The notes beneath the pieces are model-generated. The model searched no databases. It saw only the letters and a program-made list of their open reading frames with translations, and had not been told where the DNA came from. From positions 189,598 through 220,325 of the forward strand of contig MLAK01000571.1 of NCBI GenBank assembly GCA_001839685.1: DNA of 30,728 bases, read 5' to 3'. A program made the translations under genes and the position numbers. Positions 1-7,149 of the stretch are shown one piece after another. How positions within the stretch are numbered: the first letter of the stretch is position 1; each line of letters begins with the position of its first letter. Source of the stretch: Tritrichomonas foetus. Lineage: Eukaryota > Parabasalia > Tritrichomonadida > Tritrichomonadidae.

Positions 1-1
1 G

Positions 2-1531
2 ATAAGAAATGGACACTCACTTCGCTATATTCAAAAATTTTCTCAAACAGCAAATGATCAGCGTTTTCATCTTCGATCTTTCGAGAAACTTCAAACTGCG
101 ATCGTACGAACTGCATTGCATCTTAAATGGTCACCTCATCCGGATTTTGGTTGTAATAAGGGCGATTTCCCTTATTTATGTCAAGCAGATGAAAATCGCT
201 TGCTTTCTTATATTGATTCTATTGAAAAGAGCAATGATTTCACAACAACTGAAGATGTTGCAAACTTCGCACATAATTTACATAGGGAACGATATGAAAA
301 GGCTGTAAACTTCTTGCATCGGAACAACCACTCTAAGTTAGCTGAAAGGTTAATTGATAAAATATATGAGCCTGTCCCTAAAAACTGGGTTAAATACTTT
401 TCAGAGAAATATGATCTCAATGTATCATATGGCACGTATGTAGATACTGTCAGGATAGGTGCCTGTAATAGAATTAGAATTATGAATTTCATGAATCAAC
501 ACCAAGTTCTTCTAAAATCATTTAACCCTGCATTAATTTTTAATGCCGATGAAACAGGCATTGAAAACAAGAGAATGCTGTTAAAATTGGTAACGATGTA
601 CAATAATAATCCTCATATTCCTTTAAACAGGAATGAATTACACATAACTGCTACAGGTGCGTTCAATTCAATTGGGAAAGCGTTTCCTTTATTTATAACA
701 CTCCCAGCTGTGAAAAATCTCCCACAAGACTGTTCAGATCTGATACATGAAGCAACTTTTTCGAGTACGTGCAATGGGTGGCAAACATCTGGTTCATTCT
801 ATGCGTTTGCGGTTCATTTTTGTCATCACTTATCTATTTATCGCTTGACGCTTCCCAATAATATATCAATGAGTCCTGCACTTCTAATATTAGATGGTCA
901 CAGTAGCCGCCTAAATAAGTCGGCTCTTTTGTATCTAATTCAACATAATGTTCAAATTCTGATACTGCCTTCGCATACAACGCACCTTTTACAACCTTTC
1001 GACGTGATCGTCGCTCACTCACTGAAATCTAAATATCGAAAAATCTTTAACTCTTATTTAATTCGAATAATTAATGAAATGCCAACACTCTCGCGAACTG
1101 GACAGCTTAGACGAGCAATGTGTCAAGCTTTTATCGATGCATGGAATTCTCTTCCAGGAGAAACTTTTCGGAATGCTTTTAAAGTATCCTGTTTAGTGCC
1201 ATTTGACTTGCAACGCCTTTCCAATTCTACATTTTTAAGCGATGTAGAGTATGCACCTCCACACAATACCATATTGAATCAAATTAGTGGAAGTCATCTG
1301 ACTCATCCAGTGACTTTTGCTGCAGTTCTTGGTGAATCTCCTCTCATGTTTCCTACATTGCCGAATGGTGTTTCACCATTGATTCCTAATTCTTATTTTG
1401 TAGGAGACAGTCTTATCATTGCAACGTTAAAAAGTTTAGATTTATCAACAGGTAGGCTATTATCTGAACCACCCAAAGAACATTATTTAGCATCATTTAA
1501 TGGTGTTTTGATTTGGGCTAGACAGTTTTAG
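2..1531 (+). CDS. DDE-1 (pogo/Tigger/CENP-B-like) transposase, 5'-truncated by window edge
   Basis: This is a cut-and-paste DNA transposase of the Tc1/mariner-pogo type. The frame is already open at base 2, with no in-frame ATG before 116, so the N-terminus lies outside the window. Numbering from the Met at 116, the three catalytic acids are visible: D145 in FNADETG, D260 in LLILDGHSS, and D296 in HTTHLLQPFDV. The spacing is DD35D, and the HTTHLLQPxD block is diagnostic of the DDE-1 family. The segment around residues 80-105 (PKNWVKYFSEKYDL) resembles the end of the CENP-B/Tc5 DNA-binding helix-turn-helix. All three acids and an uninterrupted frame to a TAG stop suggest a recently active copy, though the missing 5' end and terminal repeats cannot be judged. 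It is a mobile-element gene rather than a host centromere protein. Confidence 0.85.
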   Translation: MRNGHSLRYIQKFSQTANDQRFHLRSFEKLQTAIVRTALHLKWSPHPDFGCNKGDFPYLCQADENRLLSYIDSIEKSNDFTTTEDVANFAHNLHRERYEKAVNFLHRNNHSKLAERLIDKIYEPVPKNWVKYFSEKYDLNVSYGTYVDTVRIGACNRIRIMNFMNQHQVLLKSFNPALIFNADETGIENKRMLLKLVTMYNNNPHIPLNRNELHITATGAFNSIGKAFPLFITLPAVKNLPQDCSDLIHEATFSSTCNGWQTSGSFYAFAVHFCHHLSIYRLTLPNNISMSPALLILDGHSSRLNKSALLYLIQHNVQILILPSHTTHLLQPFDVIVAHSLKSKYRKIFNSYLIRIINEMPTLSRTGQLRRAMCQAFIDAWNSLPGETFRNAFKVSCLVPFDLQRLSNSTFLSDVEYAPPHNTILNQISGSHLTHPVTFAAVLGESPLMFPTLPNGVSPLIPNSYFVGDSLIIATLKSLDLSTGRLLSEPPKEHYLASFNGVLIWARQF

Positions 1532-2988
1532 CATGAAATGGTGATTGACAAAAAAATCATGATATTCATGATACTAATGGCACTTATCTTGTTTTAATTG
1601 TTTCCAATTTGTTTTGGTTTGATGAATTATGTTCCTTGCTTAGTTATAAGCAAAGTGATTAGCTTTAAAGTTTTAGGCAAACTTCATAAACACAATGATT
1701 CAGTTAAACAGTTTGTAATCGAAAATCAATGTATATAAAAACCCTGGGATGAATATATATTTAACTTCCAATCACGGAATTCTTCGCAATTATGTTTACA
1801 ATGGGATTGGTTAAGCTCATTATCTGAGTTGCTGAAGTTGCAATTGCAACCTTATTAGATGTAGATCAAATAACAAACAATAATGCTGAAGTTGCTCAAC
1901 TATATTAAATGATCAATTCTTCAGTATATTATTCAATCAACTGAACCACTCGCAGTTGCAGTTTATCAATGCTTATTTTTCTTTAGATTCGTTCTAAGAG
2001 TTCATTCACGCTAATGCAAGTAGTTTTAAACCAACTAGAATTGTTTCAATTATCTCCCACTTACTCACTGACCAAGCAACAAGACTTCTTTTTGATTTAG
2101 CTAAAGAATGAAGATCAACAAATAATGCATTTGACATTGTCACAAAATTCAATTGTTCTGAATATTATTAAATGAGATCTTTTGTTGCCATTGCAGCTGA
2201 TTTATGGATTCCATGTTTTCATTATGATGATGTTATTGCTGTGTCTCTTTCTGTGCATCATTTCTATATTGCACCAACTTATCTATTGAACTTGTGAAAA
2301 TTTGACATCTAGTAGTTCCAGAAAAAATTATAATTAGTCTATCTGATTATTTCTTTGTTCTTGACATTAGCAACTAGTCTATCTGATGTTTTTAATCCAC
2401 CAACTTGTGATTTAATTAATCAACTGACATCACGTGTCAATTGAAATAAATGCGCTTTTAATTCTGTTTCAAGAAATGATTGAGGCGAACGATAGCTTGT
2501 TTCGAACTTTAACAACTTTCCTTCATTCCTTTTTCGGAATTCTTAAAGATATCATTTCACGAAAAGAGCAAAATCAAAACTCGGAATGAAATGAAAATCA
2601 AGTCAAAATCGAAGGTGATGATTTCGAGAAAAAAGACGTCTTTTTTCCCCGGATAAGTCGGAAAATAAACATTTGATTTTAACGTATTTGTTTTTCTTTC
2701 CAAAAAAAATGGCTTTTTCAAAGCTTTTTTAGATAATTGGTCTTTTCAAATGACAATATTTTTCAGTCAAAATTTCTCCGGTTTTAATTCAATTTTTTTC
2801 TAATTTTTATTTTTAATTCAATAATTCTGTGATTACAGAATTTTTGAAGGGACTGCTCCAGTATCTTTTTTAAGTGCTCCAGAATCTTGGGACATACTTT
2901 ATTTTTATTAAAATTGATTACCACCTGCCAAAATTTTTGAAATAGTTTTCAAATAAATAATTGAAAATTTGAAAAAAATAAAAAGAAG
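1532..2988. other. Gap downstream of the transposase; mostly AT-rich non-coding
   Basis: This stretch holds no intact gene. The first 250 bases after the transposase may include the 3' end of the transposon, but no terminal inverted repeat can be assigned because the 5' end is outside the window. From about 1801 to 2590 there are coding-like patches, listed separately. From about 2926 to 2988 the sequence is diverged homologue of 5093-5154 and 6596-6656, just outside the tRNA-like repeats. Confidence 0.5.
1801..2590 (+). pseudogene. Possible decayed protein-coding sequence, family unknown
   Basis: Several adjacent stretches read like protein but are broken by stops and frame changes. An ATG at 1801 opens MGLVKLII, then a stop, then VAEVAIATLLDVDQI. 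A different frame gives QSTEPLAVAVYQCLFFFRF, and a third gives FKPTRIVSIISHLLTDQATR, which runs on through isolated TGA and TAA codons to about 2295. A 53-codon open stretch ending at about 2587 includes MIEANDSLFRTLTTFLHSFF. Codon content here is less AT-biased than in the true spacers. I recognise no family. In DNA this AT-rich, open stretches of 30-50 codons arise by chance fairly often, so this is weak evidence. Confidence 0.25.
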
Positions 2989-2997
2989 TCAAAAAAG

Positions 2998-3069
2998 CGT
3001 GACGGATGGAGTTGAACCATCAACCTCGAATTAATGCAACTTCGAAATCAGCCGTTGATATACGTCACG
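2998..3069 (-). tRNA. tRNA-like gene, copy 1 of 5 (non-canonical anticodon arm)
   Basis: Read on the minus strand, the 72-nt body has a perfect 7-bp acceptor stem (CGTGACG with CGTCACG). The T arm is perfect (GATGG-TTCAACT-CCATC), with the B-box match GGTTCAACTCC. The D arm (ATC-AACGGCT-GAT) keeps A14 and G18G19 and overlaps an A-box-like sequence. A T6 run (Pol III terminator, plus-strand 2991-2996) follows one discriminator base, C. The anticodon arm is abnormal: TCGAA/TTCGA closes a 10-nt loop, or an 8-nt loop with a G.A mismatch, instead of 7 nt, so no anticodon can be assigned with confidence. The variable/T region (AGGTTGATGG) resembles eukaryotic tRNA-Asn. It may be a degenerate tRNA, a tRNA-derived repeat or a tRNA-like ncRNA. 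Confidence 0.5.
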
Positions 3070-3464
3070 TTCTGTGAATGATAAATTGATCTTTCATATT
3101 GAGTTCTTAGGTTTTGCTTTTTGCTGTTTTACTGTTTTACTGTCTTGCTGTTTTTCATAATCTGATTCTCGAGTATTTCACAATCCTTTTCCAAACATGT
3201 GAAGAAAAAAATGATGATTTCAATATAATGATCAAATATATAGGTTGTAAATCTTTTATAAAGAAAATATAAAGTGAATAATCTGAGATCATTGATGAAT
3301 AAATTTTTTACTTTTCAAAGATTTTAAGAAGATTGTGATATTAATAATTTTCACACATTCATGATTGAAAATCTGAATTTTGATCTTTAATTATTTTTAT
3401 AGTTATTTTTAAATTCGACTGTTTTATTTAATAAATTTCAAAAACGAAAAAGAAGTCAAAAAAG

Positions 3465-3536
3465 CGTGACGGATGGAGTTGAACCATCAACCTCGAATTA
3501 ATGCAACTTCGAAATCAGCCGTTGATATACGTCACG
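3465..3536 (-). tRNA. tRNA-like gene, copy 2 of 5
   Basis: The 72-nt core is identical to the copy at 2998-3069 and is followed by the same discriminator base and T6 run (3458-3463). Its 5' flank differs: the sequence beyond GTCACGTT turns into an unrelated AT-rich stretch (atgtatatattg). This copy therefore lacks the 30-bp upstream block shared by copies 1, 3 and 5. It sits at the right end of the first 550-bp repeat, just downstream of the 3' end of the convergent-side 7-TM gene. Confidence 0.5.
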
Positions 3537-3797
3537 TTATGTATATATTGTTTGTTATATTTTGTAATGTGAATCGGTATTATAGTATTCTCATATCGCA
3601 CTTTACAATTACATAAATTTGGAATTTTTAAATTTAAATATATTAATATATATTAAATATCCACAGCACAGATTGCATAAATATGGATTTTTATTTGATA
3701 TATTTTATTATTTATAAAACAAAATCACTTAAAATAAACATTTATTTCTACCTCTAAGATATATTTAAATTATGAAATTCATGGGTGTCATAAGGAA

Positions 3798-4697
3798 CTA
3801 ATCAATATCACGGGTGTAGTAAGGATTCTCACTAAACATTATTTGATGACTTGTTATCAAAACCACTGCTATTTGTGCCATTACTGTTGGCACAAGTTCA
3901 AAAAAGAAGTAATAAAAGAATGATATAAGTCTTGAAATTAAATTTGCTGATTCATTTGAATTAAGTTGTTCATTCAAAAACTTTTGAATTAAATTAATAT
4001 TGAAAAAATGAGTTGCGCTATAAATACTTCTTCCTAAAAAGAGTAAAATATAGACAACAATTCCAATTTTTGTGAAATTTACACATTTAGCATTTTCTGG
4101 TGGAACCATTGGAGTAGTAACAACATTTATTAACTTTATTGCTGGAAAAGCAAAAAATAAACATAAAATTAAATCAGAACAAGCTCCCCAAAAACTTAAC
4201 GAAAGATCTGGTTCAGATTGATCATTGAAATCATCTGAATAATCAATGCTAGTTTCGCATTTACTTAAAATGACTGACAAAGTAAGAAAAGTGCCAAGAA
4301 AAACACCAATAAACCATCGAAAAATGATTATTATGTTGGTTCCAGGATTTCTATAAGTGAAAAGTAATTCAAACAATATAAGTATGACAAGACACATAGG
4401 GACAAAAAATATCAAGCGTCTGAATCCAATGAAAACTATACTGAAAGTGAACATGTCGTAATTAAAATAAACAAGTGATGTGATTCCTCTGAAAAACTGC
4501 CAAATTAAAAGAAAAAACCAAAATGAAAGTGATTTATCAAACTTTTTCTTCGATTTGAGATGAATAAATATTTGATAAATAGAAAAAACAGCAGTGAGTA
4601 AAAAGAGTGATCCTAGAATATCCATTTCAAAGAAATTACAAACCAGTCCGGGCATTACATTTTTGCAAACAAATGATTTTCTTGTTGTATCAAACAT
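3798..4697 (-). CDS. Seven-transmembrane protein, THH1/TOM1/TOM3-like
   Basis: This is a 299-residue integral membrane protein with about seven hydrophobic segments, near residues 25-45, 56-75, 93-115, 123-146, 168-190, 207-229 and 256-283. The block FRRLIFFVPMCLVILILFELL, the later TKIGIVVYILLFLGRS and the final YYFFFELVPTVMAQIAVVL resemble the plant and protist THH1/TOM1/TOM3 domain, a GPCR-like 7-TM fold. The assignment is by eye and moderate. An acidic loop (residues 149-166) lies between TM4 and TM5. The first ATG is used here, but Met25, just before TM1, would also give a complete membrane domain. The gene is flanked by two identical 550-bp repeats carrying tRNA-like genes. A role in endomembrane or surface signalling is inference only. 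Confidence 0.65.
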   Translation of the reverse strand: MFDTTRKSFVCKNVMPGLVCNFFEMDILGSLFLLTAVFSIYQIFIHLKSKKKFDKSLSFWFFLLIWQFFRGITSLVYFNYDMFTFSIVFIGFRRLIFFVPMCLVILILFELLFTYRNPGTNIIIIFRWFIGVFLGTFLTLSVILSKCETSIDYSDDFNDQSEPDLSLSFWGACSDLILCLFFAFPAIKLINVVTTPMVPPENAKCVNFTKIGIVVYILLFLGRSIYSATHFFNINLIQKFLNEQLNSNESANLISRLISFFYYFFFELVPTVMAQIAVVLITSHQIMFSENPYYTRDID

Positions 4698-5154
4698 TTG
4701 GTTTACACTTACTTTAAAAAATTGACAATTTTTTTGAATGGCATATAAACTTTTTCAAAAAATCTACTTTATCAAAATCATATCATTTCCCCAATTAGGA
4801 ATGAGATTGAATGTTGATTTGATATCAAGGCTTATTTAAATAAAATAGTTGGAAATAGGTATTTGGCTGTGTACATATCTTTTATGACCAAGAGAATTAA
4901 AAAGCTAAAGACCAAACTGGTATTGTTTGAGTCATAAGTAATAAACTTGATTTTGCCTGCATCATATCTTTACAAAAATTTATAATCAACAGATACAGAC
5001 AATTATTTCTGGTTTTATGTTTTTCATAATTGCGTTCACGAAATGACAATTTGGGAATGCTCTTGGTTGTTAATCTAAATAATTAATTTCCTCCTTCCAA
5101 AGTTTTTGAAATAGTTTTCAAATTAATAAAAAATTTGATAAAAATAAAAAGAAA
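4698..5154. other. AT-rich spacer upstream of the 7-TM gene
   Basis: No coding or RNA gene is visible. This stretch should hold the promoter of the minus-strand 7-TM gene, but I see no clear initiator element at its start. The last 60 bases (about 5093-5154) are a diverged match to 2926-2988, next to the second 550-bp repeat. Confidence 0.5.
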
Positions 5155-5163
5155 TCAAAAAAG

Positions 5164-5235
5164 CGTGACGGATGGAGTTGAACCATCAACCTCGAATTAA
5201 TGCAACTTCGAAATCAGCCGTTGATATACGTCACG
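5164..5235 (-). tRNA. tRNA-like gene, copy 3 of 5
   Basis: The 72-nt core, the discriminator and the T6 run match copy 1. The 5' flank on the minus strand also carries the conserved block that starts AATATGAAAGATCAATTTAT and ends at the gene. The same non-canonical anticodon arm is present. Confidence 0.5.
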
Positions 5236-5630
5236 TTCTGTGAATGATAAATTGATCTTTCATATTGAGTTCTTAGGTTTTGCTTTTTGCTGTTTTACTG
5301 TTTTACTGTCTTGCTGTTTTTCATAATCTGATTCTCGAGTATTTCACAATCCTTTTCCAAACATGTGAAGAAAAAAATGATGATTTCAATATAATGATCA
5401 AATATATAGGTTGTAAATCTTTTATAAAGAAAATATAAAGTGAATAATCTGAGATCATTGATGAATAAATTTTTTACTTTTCAAAGATTTTAAGAAGATT
5501 GTGATATTAATAATTTTCACACATTCATGATTGAAAATCTGAATTTTGATCTTTAATTATTTTTATAGTTATTTTTAAATTCGACTGTTTTATTTAATAA
5601 ATTTCAAAAACGAAAAAGAAGTCAAAAAAG

Positions 5631-5702
5631 CGTGACGGATGGAGTTGAACCATCAACCTCGAATTAATGCAACTTCGAAATCAGCCGTTGATATACGTCA
5701 CG
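5631..5702 (-). tRNA. tRNA-like gene, copy 4 of 5
   Basis: The core and 3' T-run are identical to the other copies. Its 5' flank beyond GTCACGTTCTG is unrelated to that of copies 1, 3 and 5, because the 550-bp repeat ends two bases past the core. No coding sequence is adjacent. Confidence 0.5.
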
Positions 5703-6154
5703 TTCTGTTAGATGACTTGCATTCATACTATTATTTTAGGCTGTTATTTTTGAAATTCATCAATCAAGAAAATGATTCACTTGTCTATATTCATACGACT
5801 TTCAATGAATGAACTCTCTCATATTTTCAGCGTTAAATATTTGATGTTTATTGACATAAATGATGAAGAGAATCTGTAAACAAACAAATTAAAGCTCTCA
5901 TTATTCTGAAAATACAAAAACAATTCCCAGACTGTCCATGATGAAAATTCCAGAAAATAATCTCAATAAGATTTTCTCTACAATGCAAGTCACAACTCAG
6001 ACCACGATATGAAATGCCACTTATACCAAGGCCACAATTCTGAGGAGAACAAATGCAATGGAGGAAACAACAGCAAGGCCAATGTTGTTTGTAAGCAGTC
6101 GATGAAAGACCAAGAAGAAGTCATGTTATAAAAGACGACATGGACTTTGCAATC

Positions 6155-6186
6155 GAGAGAGAGAGAGATAGATAGATAGAGAGAGA
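6155..6186. repeat. GA / GATA microsatellite
   Basis: A run of GA dinucleotides passes into GATA tetranucleotides and back into GA. It is ordinary simple sequence and is likely to vary in length between strains. Confidence 0.9.
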
Positions 6187-6292
6187 ATGCAAAAGACAAC
6201 TATTTTGTGACCTACGGCTTTTCGAACTTCATGAATTTCACACGATATTGGACAACTAGTGAAACAAAATTTGCTTGAGAATGTCAATTTTC

Positions 6293-6342
6293 AAAATGAG
6301 AAACGGGAAATGAGAAATGAGAAGTGGGAAATGGGAAAGAAT
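6293..6342. repeat. Imperfect GGGAAATGAGA minisatellite
   Basis: About five purine-only units of the type (A)GGGAAATGAGA/GAGAAATGAGAA follow each other with small variations. The strand asymmetry (almost no C or T apart from the ATG core) is striking, but no function is evident. Confidence 0.75.
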
Positions 6343-6663
6343 GATCGCTTGTATTCAACTCTCATAAAGATAATATGGATCATATGAAAAAAGAAGAAAA
6401 TAGAAATATTTATCTAAATATTATTTGCTTCATTCATTTTGAATGCGATAAATATGACATTATTAAAATTTTAAAGACAATTCAATATTTTCAATATACA
6501 TTTCTCTTTTATGTAAATTATGTGATTGATTTGATGTCACAAATCTTATTCTAAAATCACATCAAATCAAGAAAAGATTATGAAAAGTATCAATTTTAGA
6601 AATAATATTCAAATAGAGAATTGAAAATTTGAAAAAACGAAAAATAAAAAGAAGTCAAAAAAG

Positions 6664-6735
6664 CGTGACGGATGGAGTTGAACCATCAACCTCGAATTAA
6701 TGCAACTTCGAAATCAGCCGTTGATATACGTCACG
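6664..6735 (-). tRNA. tRNA-like gene, copy 5 of 5 (solitary)
   Basis: This copy lies outside the 550-bp repeats, yet its 72-nt core, discriminator, T6 run and the following GACTTCTTTTT box match the others. Its 5' flank shares about 29 bp with copies 1 and 3 and then diverges completely, and its far 3' flank is only partly similar. Full core conservation with decaying flanks is the best evidence that the core plus its immediate upstream block is the unit maintained. Confidence 0.52.
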
Positions 6736-7087
6736 TTCTGTGAATGATAAATTGATCTTTCATATTATAATGTTTGGTGATATAATATTAGGTTAAATCA
6801 AATGGTGTGAAATAATGAAACAATTATCAGCTTCTGAAAATCGCAGTCAAAATCCTAATCTTTTTGAGTGAAGATAATAATGAAAACAAAGATTAAAATG
6901 AAAAAAATGATGAGGGAAATCACGATGATATCAAACAATGGTTTGATCAATTAATTGTTTATTTTAACAATTTATAATTTAATCAGAAGTCAAAAGATTG
7001 TTAACATAAATTTCAAATGATTTCAACGCTTATCATTATTTCCAAATTATTGTTGATGAAAAAATCGAAAAAAGTCATGAAAGGTGA

Positions 7088-7100
7088 TTAACGGTTAACG
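7088..7100. promoter_or_regulatory. TTAACGGTTAACG direct repeat (Myb-type site candidate)
   Basis: TTAACG occurs twice, one base apart, 49 bases before the ATG of the phosphoesterase gene. Trichomonad Myb factors bind TAACGA-like elements, so this is a plausible but untested Myb site. Confidence 0.35.
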
Positions 7101-7119
7101 TCAATATTTTGAAGGAAAT

Positions 7120-7132
7120 GGTCAAATTGGCC
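7120..7132. promoter_or_regulatory. GGTCAAATTGGCC near-palindrome upstream of phosphoesterase
   Basis: This lies 17 bases before the ATG at 7150. It differs by one base from the reverse complement of GGCCAATTTGGCC, which lies upstream of the kinase gene at 27238-27250. G/C-rich half sites around an AT core stand out in spacer this AT-rich. Confidence 0.45.
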
Positions 7133-7149
7133 AAATCGAAGCTTTTTTC

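Larger units (their letters stand above)
2989..3538. repeat. 550-bp direct repeat, copy 1
   Basis: Base-by-base reading shows this segment identical, without indels, to 5155-5704 (constant offset 2166). It contains two tRNA-like copies (2998-3069 and 3465-3536) separated by 395 bp of AT-rich spacer with CTGTTTTA-type short repeats at about 3118-3152. Identity stops sharply at both ends: G versus A at 2988/5154, and A versus C at 3539/5705. Weaker homology continues leftwards for about 60 bp. Confidence 0.93.
5155..5704. repeat. 550-bp direct repeat, copy 2
   Basis: This is identical to 2989-3538 as read by eye, with constant offset 2166 and no indel. It carries tRNA-like copies 3 and 4 at its ends. 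Together with copy 1 it brackets the 7-TM gene in direct orientation. Confidence 0.93.
5705..6663. other. Intergenic stretch with simple repeats and a short coding-like scrap
   Basis: There is no convincing gene. A less AT-biased patch holds a 40-codon plus-strand frame from an ATG at 6009 to a TAA at 6129-6131 (begins MKCHLYQGHNSEENKCNGG). It extends upstream without a start to a stop at 5967, and I recognise no family in it. The opposite strand is also open here, so it is probably chance or a remnant. The stretch ends in diverged repeat flank before tRNA-like copy 5. Confidence 0.4.
6736..7149. other. Upstream region of the phosphoesterase gene
   Basis: This is AT-rich spacer with no gene. 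Its last 60 bases carry two candidate promoter elements, listed separately: a TTAACGGTTAACG repeat and a GGTCAAATTGGCC near-palindrome. Confidence 0.5.

Noticed and set aside
9..308. A 99-codon frame overlapping the start of the transposase
   Set aside because: It is a shadow in another phase. The transposase frame is open over the same bases and carries recognisable family sequence.
2989..5704. Interpreting the 550-bp direct repeats as LTRs of a retroelement
   Set aside because: The interior encodes a cellular 7-TM protein, with no reverse transcriptase, integrase or primer-binding arrangement.
5990..6199. A 69-codon minus-strand frame
   Set aside because: It starts at a TTG, runs through the GA/GATA microsatellite (giving Leu/Ser repeats) and has no family resemblance.
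3000..6735. A CRISPR-like array (regular repeats with spacers)
   Set aside because: Spacing is irregular (395 to 1694 bp), the repeats fold as tRNA, and the genome is eukaryotic.
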